A program made the position numbers and the translations under genes. Shown in pieces: positions 50,498-59,946 of a stretch of 64,000 nt of DNA. The notes beneath the pieces were generated by a model. That model worked only from the letters and a program-made list of their open reading frames with translations. It was not told the origin of the DNA and ran no database searches. This DNA comes from JADCRZ01 sp037718865 (GTDB lineage Bacteria; Bacteroidota; Bacteroidia; Chitinophagales; Chitinophagaceae): NCBI GenBank assembly GCA_037718865.1, contig JBBJMP010000001.1, positions 496,001 through 560,000 of the forward strand, in the 5' to 3' direction. The first letter of the stretch is position 1. Each line of letters begins with the position of its first letter.

Positions 50498-51715
50498 TTA
50501 AACGTGATGAATCATAGTTTCCTTGAAGAAGGGGTGATTTCTTGCATACAATGGTCTTCTGCTAAGTTCCCTGCCGGTTACAAACATGATTAATCCCACA
50601 AAACCTAATGCTACGCCGAAATCAAACAAATTCAGGGTTACATGATCGGCAAACGGACTGGCGAATACCATCTGATAAAAATCCAGCCAATGTCCGAAAA
50701 TAATAAGCACAGCCATAAAGGTCATCGTAGTATAGTTGCGTTTGGAACTCGAGCGCATAAGTATTAACAACGGGGCAACGAAATTGATTATAAGATTTAA
50801 CCAAAATATTCCTGCATAATTGCCCTGCACCCTTGGCTTGAAATAAACCGTTTCTTCAGGTATGTTTGCATACCAGATCAACATGAACTGAGAGAACCAG
50901 AGATAGGTCCAGAAAATGGAAAAGGCAAACATGAACTTACCCATGTCGTGCAAATGTTCTTCATTCACCAGTTCAAGGTAACCACTGTTCTTCAGGTAGA
51001 TAATAAAAAGGGTGATCAGTGCAAGGCCTGCCACGAACGTGCTGGCAAAGGTATACCAGCTATACATGGTGGAATACCAGTGTGCATCAATGCTCATTAA
51101 CCATAACCATGGCACTACGGATGCCACGGTTAAGGCGAACCATACAATAAAAATAGAGGCCCAAACCGTGTTTTTAAATATATATCGCCTTCCTGCTTCT
51201 ATACTTGGTAAGGGGTTCTCGTCGAGCTCCCTGGATAAAGAACGCATTTTATGTCCCAGGACAATCCACAACCCAATAGTCAGGATGGTATACAGCGTGT
51301 AAAACATTGGATTCAGAAACCCGCTTTTTCCTTCCAAAATTTTATCACCCTCAGGAGTCAACCAATGATAAATGTGATGATAATGGCCAAATACCAATAC
51401 CATTAAGACGATAAATGCCAAAATGCCGACGGGGATTACCGCTACGGATATTGCCTCCATTACCCGTTTAAAAGCCATTTGCCAACCTCCGAAGGCCAGG
51501 GTAGTGGCACAGATAAAAAACATAGCAGCATTTACCACAAACAGAAAATAAGTACTGTTGTGCAACATGGTTGCCCAAAATCTTGCCCGGTTATGTTCAT
51601 CACCGGTACCATACAGGAAAAAGCCGATTATTACAGACAATATGCCAATGCCCATTAAAGCCAGTGACCATGTTCTGAACCTGCTGGTCACCAGAAATTT
51701 ATCTTTTAAAACCAT
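50498..51715 (-). CDS. actF: Alternative complex III quinone-interacting subunit ActF
   Basis: A 405-residue integral membrane protein with ten or so helices, the last gene of the act set. It corresponds to the membrane subunit ActF, homologous to ActC, of the quinol:cytochrome c oxidoreductase. Distinct stretches: GLWIVLGHKMRSLSRELDENPLPS and YSWYTFASTFVAGLALITLFIIYL. Together with ActC it forms the membrane part of the complex. ATG 51715. It is followed 73 bp later by ctaC, an arrangement consistent with a supercomplex. Confidence 0.88.
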   Translation of the reverse strand: MVLKDKFLVTSRFRTWSLALMGIGILSVIIGFFLYGTGDEHNRARFWATMLHNSTYFLFVVNAAMFFICATTLAFGGWQMAFKRVMEAISVAVIPVGILAFIVLMVLVFGHYHHIYHWLTPEGDKILEGKSGFLNPMFYTLYTILTIGLWIVLGHKMRSLSRELDENPLPSIEAGRRYIFKNTVWASIFIVWFALTVASVVPWLWLMSIDAHWYSTMYSWYTFASTFVAGLALITLFIIYLKNSGYLELVNEEHLHDMGKFMFAFSIFWTYLWFSQFMLIWYANIPEETVYFKPRVQGNYAGIFWLNLIINFVAPLLILMRSSSKRNYTTMTFMAVLIIFGHWLDFYQMVFASPFADHVTLNLFDFGVALGFVGLIMFVTGRELSRRPLYARNHPFFKETMIHHV

Positions 51716-51744
51716 GCTGAATAATTTATCAGTGTTTAGTTCAA

Positions 51745-52482
51745 TTATCTTTTAACGCCTGTAGTATCTGCAGTAACATTCAGATTTCTTCCTCCTGTGT
51801 TACCTCCTCCCCTTGTGGTAGACTGTGCATCGTTAGGATTCCCAGGCCCGATTGGTCCGCTTACTTCGTTCGGTGAGGCGCCGGCCCCGGTGGTAATTCC
51901 CTTTTGCCTCGCTTTCACATAATTAACAATCCTCCAGCGCTGACTGGTGGTCAATTGAGAACCGTAGGGCCCCATGGCACCTTTTCCATAGGTCACCGAG
52001 TAAAACATCTGTCCCTCAGGCATATTTACTATAACAGGATCCGCAATGAGGTTTTTGGGAGCTGCGGGATAAGGCCCGTTGCCGCCGTTATATAAAGGAC
52101 CATTGCCATCCAGATTGGTTCCGTGGCAAATACCACAATGTATCAGGTACATCCTTTCCGTTTCCTTAAACATGATGGTATCCAGTGGTGGCAAAGGATT
52201 AAGAACTTGTTTCGCTGCTACATAATTGGTGCTGTCTCCTTCCTGATCTTTGGGAATGGAAAATGGAAACGTTTCTCCCCGTTTGATTGTCCCCGCAACC
52301 GGAATAGCGGTGTAATTAATGCCGCGGTCTTTCAGATTTTCATGGGAATCATAGGTTTCATAAGCACGGCTGTATCTCATATCCGGCATGTAATCCCTTC
52401 CCGGCGAACGTTTAACATCGCTGCAACTTACGAGGGCAATCAAGGCAAAAATAAATAAAGATAAAACAGATGGTTTCTTCAT
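51745..52482 (-). CDS. actE: Alternative complex III monohaem cytochrome subunit ActE
   Basis: A 245-residue lipoprotein with one c-type haem: signal ends in VSC with lipobox ALVSC (Cys20), then CGICH at residues 116-120 (CxxCH). The fold resembles a class I cytochrome c, and the C-terminal 40 residues are Gly/Thr/Asn-rich. It hands electrons from the complex to the oxidase. ATG 52482; ActD is 23 bp upstream. Confidence 0.9.
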   Translation of the reverse strand: MKKPSVLSLFIFALIALVSCSDVKRSPGRDYMPDMRYSRAYETYDSHENLKDRGINYTAIPVAGTIKRGETFPFSIPKDQEGDSTNYVAAKQVLNPLPPLDTIMFKETERMYLIHCGICHGTNLDGNGPLYNGGNGPYPAAPKNLIADPVIVNMPEGQMFYSVTYGKGAMGPYGSQLTTSQRWRIVNYVKARQKGITTGAGASPNEVSGPIGPGNPNDAQSTTRGGGNTGGRNLNVTADTTGVKR

Positions 52483-52505
52483 CAGAATGCTTTAATGCTG
52501 TTAAT

Positions 52506-53096
52506 CTATGTTGTGACGATCCTATTCCTTTCAGATGGCTTTGTATCCCTGTCATATCTACCTAACCACCACCCCGTTTCAGCTTCCTGTACATTAACTT
52601 CAATGGATCCGGCCTGTTGGAGAAATCCAATCACCTCACCCTCATCGGTTTTAGCAGTACATTCTATTACCATTACGAACAGGTCATCTGTCGACCGCAA
52701 ATGAAAATGATGCTTTTTAACGAAAGGAGCCATCTGGCAGATATAACAAAAGGTGAGTACCATACCTACTGCAGAAAACAACACGGTCACTTCAAACATG
52801 ATAGGTATCCAGGCAGGCAACGCAAAATGCGGCTTACCACCAATGTTTAATGGCCAGTCGCTGGTAAACACCCATGTCATACAAGCCAGGGCAGTTATGG
52901 CGCCGGTAAGTCCATAAATGAAGCCGGCCGTATGTATGCTGGTTTCGCGAAGACCTAAAGCCTTATCAAGTCCATGTATTGGCATAGGCGTATAGATCTC
53001 GTGAATTTTATAACCTGCTTTACGAACTTTCTTCACTGCAGGGAATAAAACCGCTTCGTCATTGAAACATCCTACTACAAATTTTTTTATACCCAT
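52506..53096 (-). CDS. actD: Alternative complex III subunit ActD (DUF3341)
   Basis: A 196-residue protein with two transmembrane helices (about 60-82 and 98-120) in a DUF3341 domain. It starts MGIKKFVVGCFNDEAVLFPAVKKVRKAGYKIHEIYTPMPIHGLDKALGLRETSI, the conserved ACIII ActD feature. It holds the membrane sector together by family knowledge. ATG 53096. It lies 21 bp after actC. Confidence 0.9.
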   Translation of the reverse strand: MGIKKFVVGCFNDEAVLFPAVKKVRKAGYKIHEIYTPMPIHGLDKALGLRETSIHTAGFIYGLTGAITALACMTWVFTSDWPLNIGGKPHFALPAWIPIMFEVTVLFSAVGMVLTFCYICQMAPFVKKHHFHLRSTDDLFVMVIECTAKTDEGEVIGFLQQAGSIEVNVQEAETGWWLGRYDRDTKPSERNRIVTT

Positions 53097-53117
53097 TGAA
53101 AAATGCTTTTACTATAG

Positions 53118-54569
53118 TTAATGATGAGCGTCATGCGTTTCTGTATAAAAGACTTCAGGCGTTTTCCTTTCAACGGTATCCATGCGCCCTTTATAATTCT
53201 CACCTGATTTTTTAAGGATGTGTTTGATTTCCGCCACGGCAATAACAGGGAAAAACTTGGCAAAAAGAAAGAAACAGGTAAAGAACAAGCCAAAGGTTCC
53301 CAGGTAAAACCCTACTTCCCAGATACTGGGCGAATAGTAAACCGACCAGCTGCTTGGCAGGTAATCACGGTAAACCGAGGTGACCACAATCACAAAACGC
53401 TCGAACCACATGCCTATATTTACCAATATCGACATGAAAAAGGTTATAATTAGGCTCCTTCTGAATTTCTTAAACCAGAATATCTGGGGAGAAAGTACAT
53501 TACAACCCATCATGATCCAGTAAGCCCATCCGTAGGGCGTGAACAGGTTGGCCCTGTTTTGACTGAAAGCATACCATTCATATCCATTCTGGCCGTACCA
53601 GGCTATAAACAATTCTGTCAGATAGGCAACCCCTACAATAGAACCGGTCAATACAATAACCTTGTTCATCACTTCAATGTGATTTATGGTTATGTATTCT
53701 TCCAGCGCCAGAACCTTCCTGGTTATCAGCAACAAGGTTTGCACCATGGCAAAACCTGAAAATACCGCACCTGCCACAAAATAGGGAGGAAATATGGTGG
53801 TATGCCATCCGGGGATGACCGAAGTGGCAAAATCAAAAGATACTATGGTATGAACAGACAATACGAGTGGTGTGCTCAATCCTGCCAACACCAATGACAA
53901 ACTTTCATGACGCTGCCAGTGTTTCGTACTTCCTGTCCAACCGAAAGACAGCAGCCCGTACATGAACTTCCGCCATTTTAGTTTAGCCCGGTCGCGCACG
54001 GTGGCCAGATCAGGCAGCAGACCTGCATACCAGAATAATAACGATACGGTGAAATAAGTAGATATGGCAAAAACATCCCAAAGCAAAGGGGAGTTAAAGT
54101 TCACCCAGACAGGACCCCGGGTATTGGGATAAGGCAGGATGAAAAATGCCAGCCAGACCCGGCCCATATGAAATATCGGAAACTGGCCAGCGCACATCAC
54201 CGCAAATATGGTCATCGCTTCTGCGGCCCTGTTTACCCCTGTTCGCCAGCCCTGGCGGAAAAGCAGCAGGATAGCCGAGATCAGCGTACCGGCGTGGCCT
54301 ATACCCACCCACCACACAAAGTTGGTGATATCCCAGCCCCAGCCGATGGTTTTGTGGAGGTTCCACTGGCCTATACCGTAAACGACTTCCATGGTAACCG
54401 ATACAACTCCAAATAGCAATAAGGCAACGGAAATGAGAAAACCTATCCACCACAACCGGCTAGGATTAGCCTCTATGGGGCGTATAATATCTTCAGTTAC
54501 CTGGTGGTAATCCTTGTCACCGATTACCAATGGATCCCTTGTCTGCGATTCGTATTTTAATACTGCCAT
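53118..54569 (-). CDS. actC: Alternative complex III NrfD-like quinol subunit ActC
   Basis: A 483-residue integral membrane protein of the NrfD/PsrC family (about ten helices). It has the stretch PIEANPSRLWWIGFLIS and the motif FAISTYFTVSLLFWYAGLLPDLATVRDRAK. It binds menaquinol at the periplasmic side. ATG 54567-54569 (MAVLKYESQTRDP) is preferred to an upstream TTG 54585-54587. It is followed 21 bp later by actD. Confidence 0.9.
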   Translation of the reverse strand: MAVLKYESQTRDPLVIGDKDYHQVTEDIIRPIEANPSRLWWIGFLISVALLLFGVVSVTMEVVYGIGQWNLHKTIGWGWDITNFVWWVGIGHAGTLISAILLLFRQGWRTGVNRAAEAMTIFAVMCAGQFPIFHMGRVWLAFFILPYPNTRGPVWVNFNSPLLWDVFAISTYFTVSLLFWYAGLLPDLATVRDRAKLKWRKFMYGLLSFGWTGSTKHWQRHESLSLVLAGLSTPLVLSVHTIVSFDFATSVIPGWHTTIFPPYFVAGAVFSGFAMVQTLLLITRKVLALEEYITINHIEVMNKVIVLTGSIVGVAYLTELFIAWYGQNGYEWYAFSQNRANLFTPYGWAYWIMMGCNVLSPQIFWFKKFRRSLIITFFMSILVNIGMWFERFVIVVTSVYRDYLPSSWSVYYSPSIWEVGFYLGTFGLFFTCFFLFAKFFPVIAVAEIKHILKKSGENYKGRMDTVERKTPEVFYTETHDAHH

Positions 54570-54667
54570 AATATTGATGTCCGCCAACCGAGAGCGTTGG
54601 CCTTTTTATAAACAATCCAATCGATTTCATAACGATCCGGTTAACTGAGTATCATGCCGCCTGGACC

Positions 54668-57600
54668 TTACTCGCCATGTTTCTCGGTTGACGATGTCTG
54701 TTCCCTCAACTTGTTGTGCTGTCCTTCTTCTGTCGTTAATTTATCCGTGTTCCTGACCTTTACCAGGTAGTTAATGTTGGGTAATGTATGCAATGGCTCC
54801 AGCACATTGAAGAAGCGATTCTCGTTCTCGCTCCTGATCTTGTTGATCACGCTCTTGCTGTCATTGACATTTCCAAATTCAATGGCCCTGGCGGGGCATG
54901 CCTGCTGACAGGCTGTTTTTGCATTGCCGTCCACTAAGACGCGATTTTCTCTTTTGGCCCTTAGCTTGGCTTCCTGTAAGCGCTGTACGCAAAATGAACA
55001 CTTTTCTATAACCCCGCGGCTTCGCACAGTAACATCAGGGTTGAGCACCATCCGGGTCAGATCGTCATTCATCATGAATACAACATCATCCAGCTTACCC
55101 ACTAAACTTTGATCCTGGTTGTCGGAGAAACTGTCTGCATTTGTATAGTCTGACCAGTTAAACCGGCGCACTTTATAAGGACAGTTGTTGGCACAATACC
55201 TCGTACCAATACAACGATTATAGATCATTTGATTGATACCTTCGCTGCTGTGATTGGTAGCTGCAACCGGACAAACATTTTCGCATGGAGCATTGTCGCA
55301 GTGCTGGCAAAGCATCGGCTGAAAGACGGTTTGGATGCTTTCGGGGTCATCGGGATTACCACTGAAATAACGGTCAATCCGCAACCAGTGCATGTCGTGC
55401 CCACGCATTACTTCCGACTTACCCACCACCGGAACATTGTTCTCTGCATTACAGGCCACCACACAGGCACCACAACCAAAACAGCTGTTCATGTCAATGG
55501 ACATTCCCCATTTTATGCCTGGCCTGTCATATATAGGATATAATGTGCCCTCTTCACCATATTTTTTCAAACCGCCCCAGGGTTCTAATTCTTTCTCCCT
55601 TTCTTCCAGAATTTCCCTGGGATTTTTTTTCAGGTCATTTAAAGTAATTTCCTTTACAACCTCCTTCCGGCCTTCGTAAGACATGTGCGTCTGGGTTTGA
55701 GCAACCTTGTATTTTTCACCCGTGGCCGTGATGGTTACGTCACCAGCGTTCCAATCGATGGTTGAACCGTTAAAACTAGCGAGTCCAAAAACGTTTTTAC
55801 CGGCTCCTACAGCAGCCCTTCCAATGTGTTGAGCCGTATCGTCCGCTACACCGCTTGCACTCTTTCTTCCATAACCCACCGCAACGGCAATCGTTTCATT
55901 ATTCATCCCCGGAACAATCAGTGCAGGAAATTCAAGCTCTTTATTTCCTGATTTTATCTTTACCAGGGGTTTATTGGGATGTACCTCGTACTCGTCTGCC
56001 TGGCGGCGATCGGTAATGTCTATTTTAAATAATTCTTTACCCAAAGCCGGCGAAACCATTATAAAATTTTCCCAGGTAGCCTTGGTAATAGGGTCGGGCA
56101 GTTCAAGGAGCCAGGGATTGTTAGCCTGTTTGCCATCGCCCATTGCTATATTCTGGTACAACACCAGTTCCCGCGCACCTCCTTTTTTAATGGAATAAAT
56201 GGCTGCAGTTATTGAAGCAAGGTTTGCGGCGTTAAAAGCACTACCTACCATGGCAGGTGTTTCAGCAGGCTCAACTATCCCGTCTTGTAATGCTTTATTA
56301 TAAAGCGCTTCGCTTCCCAGCCTGGCAGTCCAGAATTGTTTGAAATACACACTGTAAGGCGTTTGATTACCACTCCATTTCAATAATGAATCCTGAAACT
56401 GCCTGGTTTTAAACAGCGGTGCAATAGTTGGCTGAGCCATACTTATATATCCCGGCTTTACTTCAGCATCACCCCAACTTTCCAGGAAATGGTGAGAAGG
56501 GATCAGGAACTTGCAAAGCTCGGAGGTTTCGCATTTTTTCTCATTAAAGGAAACTGATAGTTTTACCTTCTTCAAGGCAGCCTTAAACATATCGGCATTA
56601 TAATAATCATAAGCAGGGTTAGCATCATACACCAGTAAAGCCCCGATTCTTCCTGCATCCATATCCGCAATAAGCCCTGCCATATCACTGTCTATACCCT
56701 GTTTTGTCTGTAAGGGAAGTGCCCAGTTTATAGTGGTACCGTTAGCGCCAATGGCTTCATTTATTGCATTTACGATACCTTGAATATTGGGATTGTTGCT
56801 GCCACAAAGCACCAGGGACCTGCCCTTGTTGGCCAGAAGATCTTTGGACACCTTATCTATCGCCCTTCTGAGTTTTTCATTGCTTATCCCTGAAACAGCC
56901 TGTCCATTCAGTGCGTTGAGCAAGGCAACGGCAACACTTCCTGTTTCGGATGGTTTATGCGTAAACCGTTCGTCAGCACTGGCACCGGTCATGCTCATCA
57001 TGCTTTCAAACTGGTAGTGCTTACTCATGTCAATATTATTGCCACTGATTTTTCTACCCGTTGCATAAGTCCTTTGAAATTCCACAGGATTTAACCAGGT
57101 ACCCAAAAAATCAGCACCCAGGCTCACCACTACCCTGGCATTTTCCAACTGGTAAGAAGGTATGGCTCTTTTGCCATAACCCGCTTCGTTGGCTAAAAGT
57201 AATCCGCTATACGAGATGGCATCGTATTGAATATGACGGCTTCCCGGGTATTTTGCCAGGAATTCGCCAATGATTTGTTTGGTTGAAGGAGAGGTAACGG
57301 TACTTGTCAGGAGTACAACAGGGGCGCCGCTGAGACCTGCCATAGCATCAGCCACCATTTTATCTAAAACCTCAAATTTTGTTACTTCTTTACTGTTTGC
57401 CAGCGGGTATCGCGCACGGGCGGTATCATAGAGATCCAGAACAGAAGCCTGAACTCTGGCGGAAGTTCCGCCCCTGGTAAAGCTGGATAATTCGTTCCCT
57501 TCCAGTTTTATAGGCCTGCCATCTCTTACTTTGGCTATAACCGGAATGGCGTCGCCGCCTGACATATACGTAGTAGCATAATAGCTGGCTTCACCTGGTA

Positions 57601-57856
57601 AAATATCCTGTGGCTTGTTCACATAAGGAATTGCCTTCCGAACAGGCATCTCACAACTGGCAGCGGCCATTGCTGCAGCAGTGCTGAAACCAAGGTATTT
57701 TAGAAAATCCCGGCGCGGAGTCTTAGCCCCAAGTAATCCATTGGCTTCTACATCTTCAAACGGCAGGTCGGTACTGAATTCATCTTGTGCTCTTTTCTTA
57801 TATTCTTCCGAGTCAGTATACTCAGCGAAACCCTGCCAGTATTTTTTTTGCTCCAT
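54668..57856 (-). CDS. actB: Alternative complex III Fe-S/molybdopterin-like subunit ActB
   Basis: A 1062-residue two-part protein. The N-terminus has a Tat-like TPRRDFLKYLGFSTAAAMAA (Arg48-Arg49) variant signal. The first large part is a molybdopterin oxidoreductase-like domain that in this family has lost its cofactor. The C-terminal part carries ferredoxin clusters: CFGCGACVVAC, CQHCDNAPCENVCP, CIGTRYCANNCPYKVRRF and CSFCVQRL with QQACP, expected to give three 4Fe-4S and one 3Fe-4S. It links quinol oxidation to the haems. ATG 57856. Confidence 0.92.
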   Translation of the reverse strand: MEQKKYWQGFAEYTDSEEYKKRAQDEFSTDLPFEDVEANGLLGAKTPRRDFLKYLGFSTAAAMAAASCEMPVRKAIPYVNKPQDILPGEASYYATTYMSGGDAIPVIAKVRDGRPIKLEGNELSSFTRGGTSARVQASVLDLYDTARARYPLANSKEVTKFEVLDKMVADAMAGLSGAPVVLLTSTVTSPSTKQIIGEFLAKYPGSRHIQYDAISYSGLLLANEAGYGKRAIPSYQLENARVVVSLGADFLGTWLNPVEFQRTYATGRKISGNNIDMSKHYQFESMMSMTGASADERFTHKPSETGSVAVALLNALNGQAVSGISNEKLRRAIDKVSKDLLANKGRSLVLCGSNNPNIQGIVNAINEAIGANGTTINWALPLQTKQGIDSDMAGLIADMDAGRIGALLVYDANPAYDYYNADMFKAALKKVKLSVSFNEKKCETSELCKFLIPSHHFLESWGDAEVKPGYISMAQPTIAPLFKTRQFQDSLLKWSGNQTPYSVYFKQFWTARLGSEALYNKALQDGIVEPAETPAMVGSAFNAANLASITAAIYSIKKGGARELVLYQNIAMGDGKQANNPWLLELPDPITKATWENFIMVSPALGKELFKIDITDRRQADEYEVHPNKPLVKIKSGNKELEFPALIVPGMNNETIAVAVGYGRKSASGVADDTAQHIGRAAVGAGKNVFGLASFNGSTIDWNAGDVTITATGEKYKVAQTQTHMSYEGRKEVVKEITLNDLKKNPREILEEREKELEPWGGLKKYGEEGTLYPIYDRPGIKWGMSIDMNSCFGCGACVVACNAENNVPVVGKSEVMRGHDMHWLRIDRYFSGNPDDPESIQTVFQPMLCQHCDNAPCENVCPVAATNHSSEGINQMIYNRCIGTRYCANNCPYKVRRFNWSDYTNADSFSDNQDQSLVGKLDDVVFMMNDDLTRMVLNPDVTVRSRGVIEKCSFCVQRLQEAKLRAKRENRVLVDGNAKTACQQACPARAIEFGNVNDSKSVINKIRSENENRFFNVLEPLHTLPNINYLVKVRNTDKLTTEEGQHNKLREQTSSTEKHGE

Positions 57857-57923
57857 GGTTTATATTAGTTGACGGTTGGTGTTGAAATTATATCAACCCC
57901 GCATCTGGTGTTAACAATCAGAT

Positions 57924-58030
57924 CCCTGAAGGGCAGTTTAAGGTTTAAAGTTTAAGGTTACGCGATTTGGCCCGTAATAATCTCCAAAGAACTTTCAACC
58001 TTAAACCTTAAACATTTAAACCTAACCCTT
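57924..58030. repeat. Inverted repeat containing GTTTAAGGTT/AACCTTAAAC
   Basis: GTTTAAGGTT (57950-57959) pairs with AACCTTAAAC (57997-58006), with CCTGAAGGGCAGTTTAA at the left and CCTTAAACATTTAAACC at the right. The same elements make up the repeat at 28371-28475. It sits in the 177-bp gap between actA and actB. Confidence 0.7.
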
Positions 58031-58033
58031 GTA

Positions 58034-59287
58034 TCAGTAATGACATTTCTGGCACTCTGTGCCGCCAATCTTCTCTACTGTGATATTCCCAGAGGGATTC
58101 TTTTTAAGATCTTCGTGAAATTTTTCGTAAATACTATAGAATTTGTTTTCTGTAAACTGAACCTTGGTTTCGCGGTGGCAGTTTACGCACCAGCCCATAC
58201 TTAAATCAGAGAACTGGTATACTTCATCCATTTCAGTAATAGGACCATGGCAGGTTTGACATTGCACCTTGCCAGCCGTTACGTGCTGTGAGTGATTAAA
58301 ATATACATGATCAGGCAAACTGTGGATCTTGACCCATTGTACCGGCTTTCCCTGGTTCACATATCTTCTTCCGTCCCACCCTGCATACTCATAAAGTTTC
58401 TTGATCTCGGCAGTACCGTTAATTTCATTACCATTTTCCGCATAAAGTTTGCCTGCACTGCCCGTGTATTCATTGATAGACATATGACAATTCATACAAA
58501 CATTGACTGATGGAATATTGGCGTGCTTACCTTCCTGGGCACCACCGTGGCAGTATAGGCAACTGATCTGATTTTTGCCGGCATGCACCTTATGTGAGTA
58601 ATAAATGGGCTGAACGGGTTGATAGTTTTTAGTCCGGCCGAGTCCGATAGCGCCCTGAATGGTGTAATATCCTCCGATCACAAACAAAAGGAGAGTAAAC
58701 GTATAGATGTACGCCTTGTTTCTATAAAACGGTACCGGCTCTGCGGCAGGAACACCTTCCGCATCGTCGGATAATTTTTTAAGATTGCTGTTAACCTGCA
58801 ACAAGATCAGGGCGATCACCGCCAGGATAAGTGTGAGTATCCCAAACATTAACGTATTGTCATTGCTTTGCGCTTTGGCGGCTTGACCATCACCGCCTGC
58901 GGCCTGGGCTCCGGGGGCGGGAGCGGCCGAAGCCTTAACAATATATTCGGCGATCGCATCGATGTCTTTGTCTCCCAGGTTAGGAAACGCCTGCATTACA
59001 GAACCGTATTCCTGTTTCAAGGCCTGGGTATAGGGATCTTTGGCCATATAACCAACGGGATTATGCACCCAGGCATATAATTCTTTTCTGTCTGCCCACG
59101 GGCCACGGGTCTGGAAACCGGCTAAGGCAGGACCGGTCAGGTTCTTATTCATGGCATGGCAACTTGCACAGTTAGACTGAAATAGTGCTCTTCCATCCTG
59201 AGCAACCAATAGATTTGAGAAGGAAACTATGATAAGTAAGGAGAAGGTGAACACAAATTTTCTAACAATCGGTCTGTTCTGAATCAT
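58034..59287 (-). CDS. actA: Alternative complex III multihaem cytochrome ActA with fused N-terminal cytochrome c
   Basis: A 417-residue exported multihaem protein with six CxxCH sites. The first (C40, C43, H44: NCASCHAMN) belongs to a class I cytochrome c-like domain of residues 31-120. After a Pro/Ala/Gly-rich linker come two hydrophobic helices (about 147-165 and 192-212) and a pentahaem domain with CLYCH (243-247), CMNCH (264-268), CQTCH (343-347), CVNCH (367-371) and CQKCH (412-416). Known ActA is pentahaem; the fused N-terminal domain would add a sixth haem. A promoter lies upstream at 59340-59372. It heads the act-cta operon. Confidence 0.92.
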   Translation of the reverse strand: MIQNRPIVRKFVFTFSLLIIVSFSNLLVAQDGRALFQSNCASCHAMNKNLTGPALAGFQTRGPWADRKELYAWVHNPVGYMAKDPYTQALKQEYGSVMQAFPNLGDKDIDAIAEYIVKASAAPAPGAQAAGGDGQAAKAQSNDNTLMFGILTLILAVIALILLQVNSNLKKLSDDAEGVPAAEPVPFYRNKAYIYTFTLLLFVIGGYYTIQGAIGLGRTKNYQPVQPIYYSHKVHAGKNQISCLYCHGGAQEGKHANIPSVNVCMNCHMSINEYTGSAGKLYAENGNEINGTAEIKKLYEYAGWDGRRYVNQGKPVQWVKIHSLPDHVYFNHSQHVTAGKVQCQTCHGPITEMDEVYQFSDLSMGWCVNCHRETKVQFTENKFYSIYEKFHEDLKKNPSGNITVEKIGGTECQKCHY

Positions 59288-59622
59288 ATGCTCTAAGATA
59301 TAAGATATCGTGATTAGATGAAAACATCTAGGTCGGGTACAAAAATAAGTCAGGTTTTTAACATTATACCAACATTCGAAACATTTTTTTTACCGCGCCG
59401 GGCTTGCATTTCAACGTATTGTGAATGCCTTTCTTTTATATACCTTGCTTAAATATTCACCGTAAAGCTGGGTTAATTTCCATTGAAACCATTCGGTTTT
59501 TACGATGGCCTGTATCAAACCTATTAAATAATTCATCCATGGAAAAATTCAATTTTTCTTTTCAGCCTTTATAGTTTTGGATTCCCCAAGAAAGAGGCCT
59601 TTTTTGAAGTAGGTTTGTCACC
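59288..59622. other. Divergent intergenic region between actA and DUF6787 gene
   Basis: A 335-bp AT-rich gap. Besides the actA promoter it contains TAGTTTTG (59572-59579), a plausible -7 element for the DUF6787 gene 44 nt ahead of ATG 59623. No ORF or strong hairpin otherwise. Confidence 0.45.
59340..59372 (-). promoter_or_regulatory. Promoter of the act-cta respiratory operon
   Basis: On the minus strand TTG (59372-59370), 22 nt, TATTTTTG (59347-59340), close to the phylum consensus. Transcription would start near 59333, giving a leader of about 45 nt before the actA ATG (59287). Confidence 0.65.
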
Positions 59623-59919
59623 ATGTTTGAACGGTTGAAACAAAAATGGAATGTTGGTGGGGTACAGTTGTTTCTTATTTTATGTGTATTTGCAATTACC
59701 GGTACCGCCACTGCCTTTATTACCAGGCAAATCACTCTGTGGCTCAACGTGGAGCATTTATCAGTCTGGTATTGGTTGTTAAAGGTTTCGGTGCTGATCT
59801 TCGGTTACCAGATCCTTATCCTGGTAGTCTCTATTCCTTTCGGACAATTTCGCTTTTTCTGGAATTATGAAAAGAAGATCCTGCGATGGTTTGCAAGACT
59901 TCTTGGATTAAAAAGATAA
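59623..59919 (+). CDS. DUF6787 family small membrane protein
   Basis: A 98-residue protein with two hydrophobic segments (about 14-33 and 50-70) and the C-terminal FRFFWNYEKKILRWFARL. This matches the DUF6787 pattern (FRYFWxFEKKFLxRF), a small Bacteroidota membrane protein of unknown function. ATG 59623. It is followed by purN after 27 bp, in the same direction. Confidence 0.75.
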   Translation: MFERLKQKWNVGGVQLFLILCVFAITGTATAFITRQITLWLNVEHLSVWYWLLKVSVLIFGYQILILVVSIPFGQFRFFWNYEKKILRWFARLLGLKR

Positions 59920-59946
59920 TTTCATGAATAAATACCAGGTGTGATC

